From: CAMEON01 sp963609805
GTDB taxonomy: Bacteria; Bacillota; Clostridia; Oscillospirales; CAG-272
NCBI GenBank assembly: GCA_963609805.1
Contig: CAVDLN010000029.1
Coordinates: forward strand, 1-17,513
Length of the DNA stretch: 17,513 nt
Direction: 5' to 3'
Shown: positions 7,276 to 13,830 of the stretch, in pieces
Numbering within the stretch: the stretch's first letter is position 1
Layout: every line of letters begins with the position of its first letter
Made by a program: the position numbers and the translations under genes
Notes under the pieces: model-generated
The model's database searches: none
The model's input: only the letters and a program-made list of their open reading frames with translations
Told to the model about the DNA's origin: nothing

Positions 7276-8904
7276 TCATATACCGAGAAATACGGACGCA
7301 ATGCCGAAGTAGACCAGCAGGGTCAGCGTATCTACGATGGTTGTGAGGAACGGGCTGGCCATAACGGCAGGGTCGAAACCTGCTTTTTTGGCTCCGATAG
7401 GCAGCAGCGTTCCGATTATTTTTGCAAGCAGAATGGCTGTGGCTATCGTTGCACAAACCACCAAAGAAACCCTGACGTTTTCCCATGTAAAGCTCAGGCG
7501 GAAGTCTACCAGCATGGTTTTGACAAAGCAGGCCGCACCGACCGTTACCCCGCAGAGCAGCGCGACGCGGAATTCCTTCCACAGAATCCGCAAAACATCG
7601 GACGGTTCGATATCTCCCACTGACATGCTGCGGATAATGGTGACCGATGTCTGACCGCCGGCGTTTCCGCCGGTATCCATCAGCATAGGAACGAAAACGG
7701 TCAGAACCGGGAGTGCTGCCAGTGCGCTCTCGAAATGTCCCAGAATGGTGGAAGTGAAGGTAGCGGACACCATCAGGAGGAGCAGCCACGGAATGCGCTT
7801 TGACCATGTCTCGAAAACGCCTGTCTTGAGATACGGCTTGTCGGTTGGGACGATGGCCGCCATTTTCTCGATATCCTCCGTTACCTCGTCCTCCATGACG
7901 TCCATAGCATCGTCAACGGTGACGATTCCGACCAGCCTGTGCTCTCTGTCCACTATCGGCAGAGCCAGCATATCGTACTTGGAAATCAGTGAGGCAACGG
8001 TCTCCTTATCATCCTGTGTTGACGCGCATATGACATTTTCGTCCATGATATCCCCGATGCTTTCATCGGGCTTGGAGAACAGCAGGGTTCGCAGCGGCAC
8101 GATCCCCTGCAATATGCGGGCGGCATCCGTTACGTAGGCGACATAAACGGTTTCCTTGTCCAGTCCGGTTTTCCGAATGTGGTCTATGGCCTGTGCGCAC
8201 GTCATATCCCGGTGCAGAGAAATAAATTCCGCGGTCATGACCGATCCCGCGCTGTCCTCCGGGAAGGCCAGGAAACGATTGATGGCATCCCGTGTTTCCG
8301 GCTGTGCGTTGGCCATAACACGGCTCACGATGTTCGCAGGCAATTCCTCCAGCATATCAACCGCATCGTCCAGAGAAAGGTCTTCCACAATGACGGACAG
8401 TTCCCGGTCGCTCATGGCGCCGATAATCCGTTTCTGCTCATCAACATCCAGCTCGGCAAACACATCCGCCGCCTGATCCTTGCTCAGCAGCTTGAACACC
8501 GCCGGCAGTCGCGCAGCGGGCAGTTCCGCAAAAAATTCCGCAATTTCCACGGGCTGAAGCTCACCCAGTCTCTCGCGGAAGTTTACATAACGGCGCGTAT
8601 TCAGCAAATCTGTCAGCTGTTCGTATGTGCTTTCCACCTCTTGAGTATGCTGCTCGGATTCAGTCGGCTCTTTTTCCTCTTCTCCGGATTCATCCCGGCT
8701 CTCCGGCTCATGAGCCGGATTCGGTTCCTTCGGGGGATGCGGCAGCTGACATTCTTCGGATGCAGCCCCGGCTGTACTTTCACAGTTGATACCTGTTACT
8801 GCTTCGTCAGAAGACTTGCTCATTTTGGTTTGGTCACTTGACGGTGTGATGCCGTTTTCATTCAGGCAGTCGGCACACTCGTCACTCATGTTTTCATGTT
8901 TCAT
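7276..8904 (-). CDS. mgtE: Magnesium transporter MgtE with long acidic N-terminal extension
   Basis: A 542-aa homodimeric Mg2+-selective channel of the inner membrane, gated by cytosolic magnesium. Residues about 95-205 are the MgtE N domain of short helical repeats; 220-340 are two CBS domains (CBS2 has YDMLALPIVD); 372-542 are five membrane helices. The family hallmark PMLMDTGGNAGGQ, which forms the pore and selectivity region, is at 406-418. Compared with typical proteins of about 450 aa there is an extra, low-complexity, Glu/Ser/Pro-rich N-terminus (1-92) with no recognisable fold. ATG 8904 follows GGGGGA by nine bases; an in-frame ATG five codons later lacks a site. It is transcribed alone: its own promoter lies at 9014-9042 and its terminator at 7211-7257. 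Confidence 0.95.
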   Translation of the reverse strand: MKHENMSDECADCLNENGITPSSDQTKMSKSSDEAVTGINCESTAGAASEECQLPHPPKEPNPAHEPESRDESGEEEKEPTESEQHTQEVESTYEQLTDLLNTRRYVNFRERLGELQPVEIAEFFAELPAARLPAVFKLLSKDQAADVFAELDVDEQKRIIGAMSDRELSVIVEDLSLDDAVDMLEELPANIVSRVMANAQPETRDAINRFLAFPEDSAGSVMTAEFISLHRDMTCAQAIDHIRKTGLDKETVYVAYVTDAARILQGIVPLRTLLFSKPDESIGDIMDENVICASTQDDKETVASLISKYDMLALPIVDREHRLVGIVTVDDAMDVMEDEVTEDIEKMAAIVPTDKPYLKTGVFETWSKRIPWLLLLMVSATFTSTILGHFESALAALPVLTVFVPMLMDTGGNAGGQTSVTIIRSMSVGDIEPSDVLRILWKEFRVALLCGVTVGAACFVKTMLVDFRLSFTWENVRVSLVVCATIATAILLAKIIGTLLPIGAKKAGFDPAVMASPFLTTIVDTLTLLVYFGIASVFLGI

Positions 8905-8940
8905 AACGATTCATCCCCCGTTTCTTTGCTTAATTTGAAC

Positions 8941-9013
8941 ATGGGGCAGTCGGCACGCAAACCCGCTCCCCATCGGCCATACGGTCGGAAAAAGTCCGTC
9001 CGCAAGCGGTAAC
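8941..9013 (-). promoter_or_regulatory. Structured 5' leader of mgtE (unclassified)
   Basis: The mgtE transcript should start near 9007 and has a leader of about 100 nt. It contains a stem ATGGGG/CCCCAT (8941-8946 with 8968-8973) with inner pairing. Upstream is a second region of self-complementary blocks around ACGG...CCGT (about 8980-9000). Many Firmicutes mgtE genes carry an M-box magnesium riboswitch, but that RNA is about 165 nt with conserved loops that I cannot match here. I record it only as a structured leader. Confidence 0.35.
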
Positions 9014-9042
9014 AGTATAGCACTGTCGGCATAATTTGTCAA
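9014..9042 (-). promoter_or_regulatory. Housekeeping promoter of mgtE
   Basis: On the minus strand TTGACA (9037-9042), 17 bp, TATACT (9014-9019), with TGC directly before the -10. This is the only strong promoter between the ThuA terminator (9173-9212) and mgtE. The roughly 120 bp between them (9043-9172) is AT-rich and I see no gene in it. Confidence 0.85.
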
Positions 9043-9172
9043 GGCGTATTTCCCACTTTTGCCTGATTATATGAGGTTTCCCCTGTTTTTCATCGTTTTT
9101 ACCGAAATGGTGTACAAACGCTTATATTTTCGTTGAATTTTATTACTTTTCGCAAATTTCCGGATTTTCAAC

Positions 9173-9212
9173 CAAAAAGGAACCGGAGAACCCTTGCGGG
9201 CTCTCCGGTTCC
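9173..9212 (-). terminator. Intrinsic terminator after the ThuA-domain gene
   Basis: An 11-bp perfect stem (9179-9189 with 9202-9212), extended inward by CCC/GGG around a TTGC loop. It is followed on the minus strand by TTTTT (9174-9178). It lies about 60 bp beyond the stop at 9274 and closes the MBL-fold/ThuA transcript. Confidence 0.9.
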
Positions 9213-9273
9213 GGTTATGCATTTGGATATACATCAAGTCGGAAAAGTTTTTTCTGCTTCCGGCGACGATTTT

Positions 9274-10014
9274 TCAGAACTTATCGCTGAGTTTATAGTG
9301 AATGCAGGGACAGCCGTTCTCGATGGGATAGACAATCTCGTTCGGCGCAGCCCAGTACACCGCGTTGTGAATAATGCGCTGCACATACGGATTGTAGAAA
9401 GAGCGGCAGAACTCATGGCCGGGCTGGAAATAGAACACCTTGCCGGCACCGCGATAGTAGCAAAGACCAGAGCGGAAAATGAAACCGTCCTCATACCAGC
9501 TGCCGAAAACCAGCTCATCCGGCTGGGGGACATAGAAAGGCTCACAATACAATTCTTCGAACAGCTCAAAGTGGTCTGGAATGCCGGCAGCAATGGGGTG
9601 CCCGGGCAGCAGATTCCAGATGATCTCGTTCTGGTCACGTCCCCACGACAGGTTGCCGTTGGTTCCGACGACTTCCTTGAACACTTTGGAATGATGTCCG
9701 GAGTGCAGGACGATCAATCCCATCTTTCCGCGGTAAACGCGGTCGCGGATTTTGGCGACCAGTTCATCCGATACCTCATGATGCGCCATATGTCCCCACC
9801 AGAACAATACGTCGGTAGTGTCCAATACTTCATCGGGCAGTCCCTGCTCAGGGTCATCCAGTGCCGCAAGGCGGATGTTCAGCGCCGGGTCTGTCTCCAA
9901 AAAGGACTTTATGCACCCGTGGATGCCGTCCGGATAGATCTCATGGCAAGCCGGCTCCTGTCTCTCGTGGCGGTACTCATTCCAAATGGTGATGTTTAAC
10001 TGCTTTTCTGCCAT
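9274..10014 (-). CDS. ThuA-domain protein (trehalose-utilization-like)
   Basis: A 246-aa cytoplasmic protein of the ThuA family, which has a class-I glutamine-amidotransferase-like fold. ThuA of Sinorhizobium is linked to trehalose/disaccharide catabolism, but the biochemical reaction of most homologues is unknown. Family marks seen are TTDVLFWWGHMAHHEV (66-81), MGLIVLHSGHHSKVFK (97-112), GRDQNEIIW and a late FYFQPGHE. Residues covering the whole family length are present. ATG 10014 follows AAGGAG by about ten bases. It is 49 bp downstream of the MBL-fold gene on the same strand and ahead of a terminator, so the two are very probably one transcript and may act on the same sugar-derived substrate (inference). 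Confidence 0.9.
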   Translation of the reverse strand: MAEKQLNITIWNEYRHERQEPACHEIYPDGIHGCIKSFLETDPALNIRLAALDDPEQGLPDEVLDTTDVLFWWGHMAHHEVSDELVAKIRDRVYRGKMGLIVLHSGHHSKVFKEVVGTNGNLSWGRDQNEIIWNLLPGHPIAAGIPDHFELFEELYCEPFYVPQPDELVFGSWYEDGFIFRSGLCYYRGAGKVFYFQPGHEFCRSFYNPYVQRIIHNAVYWAAPNEIVYPIENGCPCIHYKLSDKF

Positions 10015-10063
10015 TGCTTTTCTCTCCTTGATGGTTTTTATTTGGGAATAGAAAAATCAAACT

Positions 10064-10858
10064 CTATACATCGATGCACAGCCCGTCATAGGCGGGTGTG
10101 ACGCCCAGCGGGGCAAGCCGCGTCCGAAGCCTGTCCGGGTCGGTATGCAGGGTCCTCGCCATATGCGACACGTAAAACCGTACATCGGGTGCAAAGCGGT
10201 CATACTTGCGGAAAGTCCGCAGCATCAGTTCCAGCATATCCAGCGTATTATGCTCGAAGCTCCGCCAATCGTCAGGGGCGGCCTCACCGCAGGTCAGCTC
10301 TAGAATGGCCGTGTTGACAGGGAAGTCCTTGATGGTATTCCAAGATGTTGTGGGAATCCATGCGCTGTCGCACCCGTAGAGCAGTATCCTTTCTCCGTCT
10401 CCGACAAGATACATCCTTGTCGTTTCCTCCGGATCCTCCGTCGCGTGATTGGACCTGAGTGACCAAACCCGATATTTGCCGACGGGGTAGGGAAGCTCGG
10501 GACGAACGCGCGTATCCACAAAGGAAATGCGTTTTGTGCGTTCCTCCCCGAGTGCCGCACGCAGGCGGCGAAGGCACGCCATATCCCCCCAAAGAATGCA
10601 GTCCCGGCCGGCGCACAGTTGTTCAACCGTTTCCGGACAGAAATGATCGTCATGGGTATGCGTGACGATAATATGCTTTACCCCGTCCAGCATGTGCGGA
10701 GAATCGGAATGTTCGGCATAGTGAAACACATGCGGTCCCGGGTCTATCAGCAGATCACGGTTAATCAAAACCGATGAGAATCTGCGGTGAAACGCTTCGG
10801 GAACATAGGCATTGATGTCCCAGTCTGCCGCACCGGTACCGAGAAAGGTCAGCTTCAT
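10064..10858 (-). CDS. Metallo-beta-lactamase-fold hydrolase (PhnP-like phosphodiesterase type)
   Basis: A 264-aa metal-dependent hydrolase. The full set of metal ligands expected for the MBL fold is visible: THTHDDH (66-72), H138, D164 in YGCDSAW and H232 in SHMARTLH, plus the D39-P-G strand end. The start MKLTFLGTGAADWD is the usual first strand, so ATG 10858 is chosen over an in-frame upstream ATG at 10936 whose extra 26 residues are Cys-rich and unlike the fold; GGGGGA lies eight bases upstream. Family members related to PhnP cleave cyclic or diester phosphates, but the substrate here is unknown. It is the first gene of the pair with the ThuA-domain gene. Its upstream region adjoins the repeat element at 10943-11119. 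Confidence 0.9.
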   Translation of the reverse strand: MKLTFLGTGAADWDINAYVPEAFHRRFSSVLINRDLLIDPGPHVFHYAEHSDSPHMLDGVKHIIVTHTHDDHFCPETVEQLCAGRDCILWGDMACLRRLRAALGEERTKRISFVDTRVRPELPYPVGKYRVWSLRSNHATEDPEETTRMYLVGDGERILLYGCDSAWIPTTSWNTIKDFPVNTAILELTCGEAAPDDWRSFEHNTLDMLELMLRTFRKYDRFAPDVRFYVSHMARTLHTDPDRLRTRLAPLGVTPAYDGLCIDV

Positions 10859-10919
10859 GACGCAAATCCCCCATCCGCCGCGGTGCTGGCAGCAGAACCT
10901 GCACCATGGCATGTAAAGT

Positions 10920-10941
10920 CCCGCACATGCGGGCAAGTCAA
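10920..10941 (-). promoter_or_regulatory. Weak candidate promoter/operator of the MBL-fold gene
   Basis: On the minus strand a TTGACT (10936-10941) is followed by a perfect dyad CCCGCA-TG-TGCGGG (10920-10933) lying where a spacer would be. No convincing -10 follows; TTTACA at an 18-bp spacing is the best. The dyad could be a repressor operator. It directly abuts the repeat element that begins at 10943. Confidence 0.3.
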
Positions 10942-10942
10942 T

Positions 10943-11119
10943 GGCTCAAGGCTTCACCGCGTAATTCCGATGACGCAATTGCGCAGTCAGATTTTTCGTC
11001 AGACAATGCAAAAAATCGCAGGCTGTAGTAGAGCTACTGCCAAGAATTTTTGTGAAGTATGACGGAAAAGATGCAAACAAGTGTGCCGTGCGCGGATTGC
11101 GCGGTGATGCCTTAAATCA
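10943..11119. repeat. Nested inverted-repeat intergenic element (MITE- or REP-like), about 175 bp
   Basis: The outer imperfect terminal repeats are about 25 bp: AAGGCTTCACCGCGTAATT (10948-10966) against AAGGCATCACCGCGCAAT, the complement of 11098-11115. Inside them TTTTTCGTCA (10992-11001) pairs with TGACGGAAAA (11060-11069). In the centre a small hairpin is seen (GGC-GTAG, 11021-11028, with CTAC-GCC, 11034-11041). The whole element can therefore fold as one long interrupted hairpin. No open frame of note lies within it. It shares its right end and an inner block with the palindrome at 7141-7192. The right end includes the TAA stop of the adjacent PduO-like gene. Confidence 0.8.
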
Positions 11120-12206
11120 GTGGGAAATTGGCTGCTCCCCATGCGGCCAGCGCGTGGTCTTCCTCGCCCGTCCCACCGCTGACGCCAAGTCCGCCGATAA
11201 GAACTCCGTTTTCATACAGCGGGACTCCGCCGCCGAATGTCACAATCCTGTCCAGATTCTGCAGGCCGTAAAATGTTCCGCCCGGCTGAACCAATTTTGC
11301 AAGCTCTGCGGTTGGCATTTTGACCGCAACTGCCGTATATGCCTTGCGCACAGCCACCTCGTAGCTGACCAGATATGCACCGTCCATCACATGAACGGCA
11401 ATCGGATTCCCCTGCGCGTTTGAAACAGCAATGACAGCCTGCTTGCCTTCCGAAAGTGCCTTGCGCTCTATGGAGGCAATCAATCGCGTTGCACGCTCAA
11501 GATCCAGAGCGGATCCTCCGCCGACACGAGCCATCACGGCCTTCAGCACGTTCTCCACTGTGGGATCAACCGGCTCGGCTGTCGTCTGAGCAGCCGGAAC
11601 TGCCGCCGAGGTGACTGCCGGAGCGGATTCCTGCCGGGGCATCTGCGTTGCTTGGCTCTTATTTGCCGCATCCAGGTAATCCGCATACCGGGCCGCGGCA
11701 AGCAGCCAGTCTCCCAGACGGTTTATGTATATTTTGGAGCTGCCCGAAACCGCATATCGTCTGTCCATGGCAATCAAGGTGCGTTCCGCACGGCGGACAG
11801 CGGAACGGGCCGCATCCAACCTGGCGGACAATTCGCATCCGCCCGGCAGATCACTCTGCCAATCGGCTCCGCGTTTTTCTGTCAGCTCCTTTGCCATCCG
11901 GTCGATGTCAGATTCCAAAAAGGAGATCTCTTCGGAAGAAAAAACGAACTTTCCGCTTCGGGGATCGGCAAGCCCGGCTGTCAGCGTGCGGAGCGTTGTC
12001 TGCACCCGCATCAGCTTGCCCGTCAGGTCGGCACTGTCCGATACACTGCGCGCCAGTCCCAACGCCGCCACGGCTTCCTCTACACCGCCGATTGCACCGA
12101 CACGCTCATCAGCCTTTGATACCTGAGAACCCGGCAAAAGAGATGTCAGTCCCTTGTCACCGCTGCCCGTATACAGCTTTCCCTTTTCCGGTTTTCCGTT
12201 CGCCAT
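11112..12206 (-). CDS. pduO: PduO-type cob(I)alamin adenosyltransferase fused to GlcG/HbpS (DUF336) domain
   Basis: A 364-aa two-domain protein. Residues about 8-180 match the PduO-type ATP:corrinoid adenosyltransferase: LYTGSGDKGLTSL (11-23), LPGGCELSARLDAAR (120-134), RRAERT (138-143) and INRLGDWLL (161-169). Residues 181-215 are an Ala/Pro/Thr-rich linker. Residues about 236-364 are a GlcG/HbpS domain with AVIAVSNAQGNPIAVHVMDG and the Gly-rich end IGGLGVSGGTGEEDHA; such domains bind haem or corrinoid in some proteins. ATG 12206 follows AGAGGTG by six bases. The frame is open upstream to 12281, but those codons lie in a leader hairpin. Several N-domain signature residues differ from the usual YTRTGD and VDEL forms, so catalysis is uncertain. 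No Pdu microcompartment genes are nearby. The last codons and stop lie in the repeat element. Confidence 0.85.
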   Translation of the reverse strand: MANGKPEKGKLYTGSGDKGLTSLLPGSQVSKADERVGAIGGVEEAVAALGLARSVSDSADLTGKLMRVQTTLRTLTAGLADPRSGKFVFSSEEISFLESDIDRMAKELTEKRGADWQSDLPGGCELSARLDAARSAVRRAERTLIAMDRRYAVSGSSKIYINRLGDWLLAAARYADYLDAANKSQATQMPRQESAPAVTSAAVPAAQTTAEPVDPTVENVLKAVMARVGGGSALDLERATRLIASIERKALSEGKQAVIAVSNAQGNPIAVHVMDGAYLVSYEVAVRKAYTAVAVKMPTAELAKLVQPGGTFYGLQNLDRIVTFGGGVPLYENGVLIGGLGVSGGTGEEDHALAAWGAANFPLI

Positions 12207-12250
12207 GCAATGCACCTCTTCCCGTGCGGCATATCCGCACGCACTTACGG

Positions 12251-12281
12251 GTGCCCGGGCCGCAGCAGCTGCGGCGGGCAC
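12251..12281 (-). promoter_or_regulatory. GC-rich hairpin in the pduO leader
   Basis: GTGCCCG (12251-12257) pairs with CGGGCAC (12275-12281), enclosing a further CCGCA/TGCGG stem. It lies about ten bases after the predicted transcription start and about 45 bp before the pduO ATG. It is not followed by a U run, so it is not an attenuator of the usual kind. At this size it cannot be a cobalamin riboswitch. It may stabilise the mRNA. Confidence 0.45.
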
Positions 12282-12296
12282 TCCAATACACTGTAC

Positions 12297-12325
12297 ATTA
12301 TACTACATGTTTTTTTCCCCGTCAA
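12297..12325 (-). promoter_or_regulatory. Housekeeping promoter of the pduO-like gene
   Basis: On the minus strand TTGACG (12320-12325), 17 bp including an A7 run, then a consensus TATAAT (12297-12302). Together with the rpmB terminator just upstream it makes the pduO-like gene an independent transcript. Confidence 0.9.
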
Positions 12326-12378
12326 GAGGGAAAAGCGGAATTCTGCCGACTCCCCGTCAATTGTTTGTCGCAGGGCAG

Positions 12379-12425
12379 AAAAAAAGAAACCGATCCCGCC
12401 GCAAGTGCGGCCGAAAATCGGTTTC
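12379..12425 (-). terminator. Intrinsic terminator after rpmB
   Basis: A perfect 9-bp outer stem (12386-12394 with 12417-12425) with further pairing inside (CCGC with GCGG), followed on the minus strand by seven T (12379-12385). It lies about 40 bp after the rpmB stop. Confidence 0.9.
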
Positions 12426-12463
12426 AGCAGGGAAGGCACAACCGCAAATTATGCGTGCGCAAC

Positions 12464-12649
12464 TTATGCGCGTGTAACCTTTCCGGAACGCAGGCAGCGA
12501 GAGCAAACCGCCACGGTCTTCGGAGTACCGTCTACGATCGCCTTTACCTTACGGATGTTGGGCTTCCATGTACGATTGGTCTTCCGGTTGGAATGGGACA
12601 CGTTCTGTCCGTACACAACACCCTTTCCGCAGATACTGCACTTTGCCAT
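12464..12649 (-). CDS. rpmB: 50S ribosomal protein L28, zinc-ribbon form
   Basis: A 61-aa ribosomal large-subunit protein. It keeps the family start MAKCSICGKG, the segment SHSNRKTNRTWKPN (21-34) and VTRA at the end. Cysteine pairs CSIC (4-7) and CSRC form the zinc-binding version, as opposed to the zinc-free paralogue used by some bacteria under zinc limitation. ATG 12649 is chosen over one three codons upstream because it has AAGGAGG eight bases before it and gives the family start. It is monocistronic, with its own promoter and terminator, as is common for this gene in Firmicutes. Confidence 0.97.
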   Translation of the reverse strand: MAKCSICGKGVVYGQNVSHSNRKTNRTWKPNIRKVKAIVDGTPKTVAVCSRCLRSGKVTRA

Positions 12650-12723
12650 ACTTGACACCTCCTTACTGTGGTTTCGGGCCTGTCAGGTTATGACACGCCT
12701 GCAAACATAAGACAACATCGTGT

Positions 12724-12752
12724 ATTATACCACAGCTTTCGGAAAAACGCAA
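12724..12752 (-). promoter_or_regulatory. Promoter of rpmB
   Basis: On the minus strand TTGCGT (12747-12752), 17 bp, TATAAT (12724-12729) with TGG directly before the -10. The good -10 with its extension compensates for the weaker -35. The leader is about 70 nt. Confidence 0.75.
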
Positions 12753-12911
12753 GTGTTTTTTCAAATATTTTTGCTTTTTTGCGTGTAGTGTTGCGTGAGG
12801 CCGAAAGATCGGAAGGCGTTTCTTGAAAACCGCTTTTATTTTCTCTGTGTTTTATCGGTTTTACACCGTTGACAAATGCGCAAAGCCGCCGAGAAATTTA
12901 AGATTCCTATC

Positions 12912-12940
12912 TTGATTTGTTTCCTGCAATGTGCTATAAT
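12912..12940 (+). promoter_or_regulatory. Promoter of the nfnA-nfnB-acetyltransferase unit
   Basis: TTGATT (12912-12917), 17 bp, TATAAT (12935-12940) with TGC directly before the -10. Transcription would start near 12947, leaving a leader of about 40 nt before the ATG at 12987. A nearby TTGACA (12869-12874) has no matching -10. Confidence 0.85.
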
Positions 12941-12986
12941 AAACCGAATCGAAAAATATTTGTTGCTGCGGAAAGGAACCGTACTT

Positions 12987-13829
12987 ATGTATCGAATTGT
13001 GCACAAGCGGGTATTGAACCCGACGGTTATTGAAATGGATATTGACGCGCCGCTGGTCGCTGCCAAAGCGCAGGCGGGGCAATTTATTATTTTGCGCGTG
13101 GACGCAGGGGGGGAGCGCATTCCGCTGACGGTTGCGGGATATGACCGTACGGCCGGCACGGTGCGCATCATTTTCCAGATGGTGGGCGCGACAACCGATG
13201 CGCTGGGGCGGCTGAACGCCGGCGACAGCATACGGGATTTTGTGGGACCGTTGGGAAAGCCCACCGAGCTGGACGGGCTGCACAAGGTTTGTGTGGTCGG
13301 AGGAGGAGTCGGCTGCGCCATAGCTCTGCCGATTGCCGAGGAGCTGCACAGGCGCGGCTGCGAGGTTCACACGATAATCGGCTTCCGCTCCCGCGACCTG
13401 CTTATTCTTGAGGACGAATTCCGCGCCTGTTCGGATAAGCTGGCGGTTATGACCGATGACGGCTCTGCCGGAAGGCAGGGAGTTGTCACTCTGCCGCTGA
13501 AGGAGCAGATAGAGGCAAGCGGGCAATATGATGAAGTTATCGCCATAGGTCCGCTGGTTATGATGAAGTTCGTCGTTGCAACCACACGCCCGTTCGGCAT
13601 TCCGACCGTGGTATCCATGAACCCGATAATGATTGACGGGACGGGAATGTGCGGCGGCTGCCGTCTGACCGTAGGAGGAGAGACGAAATTTGCCTGCGTG
13701 GACGGCCCCGATTTTGACGGGTTCCTGGTGGATTTTGATGAGGCAATGTCCCGGAGTACCATGTATCGGGATTTTGAGCAGCATGCCCGCGAGGCGGCAT
13801 GTTCGCTTTATCGGAAGGAGGTGCAGTGA
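12987..13829 (+). CDS. nfnA: NADH-dependent reduced ferredoxin:NADP+ oxidoreductase, small subunit (NfnA)
   Basis: A 280-aa flavoprotein of the ferredoxin-NADP reductase superfamily. With NfnB it forms the cytoplasmic electron-bifurcating transhydrogenase linking NADH, NADPH and ferredoxin. The FAD domain covers about 1-95 (RIPLTVAGYD, 44-53); the NAD domain starts at VCVVGGGVGCAIALP (101-115). The C-terminal [2Fe-2S] site shows D217, C222, C225 and C237. This D-x4-C-x2-C-x11-C arrangement, with Asp in place of the first Cys, separates NfnA/SudB proteins from PyrK. ATG 12987 has AAAGGA upstream; the frame is open further left but the promoter lies there. It ends one base before nfnB. A glutamate-synthase-associated role is the main alternative. 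Confidence 0.9.
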   Translation: MYRIVHKRVLNPTVIEMDIDAPLVAAKAQAGQFIILRVDAGGERIPLTVAGYDRTAGTVRIIFQMVGATTDALGRLNAGDSIRDFVGPLGKPTELDGLHKVCVVGGGVGCAIALPIAEELHRRGCEVHTIIGFRSRDLLILEDEFRACSDKLAVMTDDGSAGRQGVVTLPLKEQIEASGQYDEVIAIGPLVMMKFVVATTRPFGIPTVVSMNPIMIDGTGMCGGCRLTVGGETKFACVDGPDFDGFLVDFDEAMSRSTMYRDFEQHAREAACSLYRKEVQ

Positions 13830-13830
13830 A

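Noticed and set aside
8179..8841. Open frame of 220 codons on the plus strand opposite mgtE
   Set aside because: MgtE on the other strand is unmistakable. The plus-strand product is rich in His, Arg and Gln and has no promoter or ribosome site.
8905..9010. M-box magnesium riboswitch upstream of mgtE
   Set aside because: The leader is only about 100 nt and I cannot match the conserved loops of that roughly 165-nt RNA. It is kept only as an unclassified structured leader.
9133..9999. Open frame of 288 codons on the plus strand opposite the ThuA-domain gene
   Set aside because: The minus-strand frame is a complete ThuA protein with a ribosome site and terminator. The plus-strand frame also runs through that terminator hairpin.
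10943..11119. CRISPR array or tRNA gene in the structured intergenic region
   Set aside because: The repeats are inverted and nested, not direct and spaced. No cloverleaf or CCA-type end is present.
12207..12296. Cobalamin riboswitch upstream of the PduO-like gene
   Set aside because: The leader is about 85 nt and contains one GC-rich hairpin. A cobalamin riboswitch needs about 200 nt and its conserved B12-box, which I do not see.
11648..12710. Overlapping plus-strand open frames across the pduO-like and rpmB genes
   Set aside because: They run through two minus-strand genes, a terminator and a promoter, and have no homologous look.
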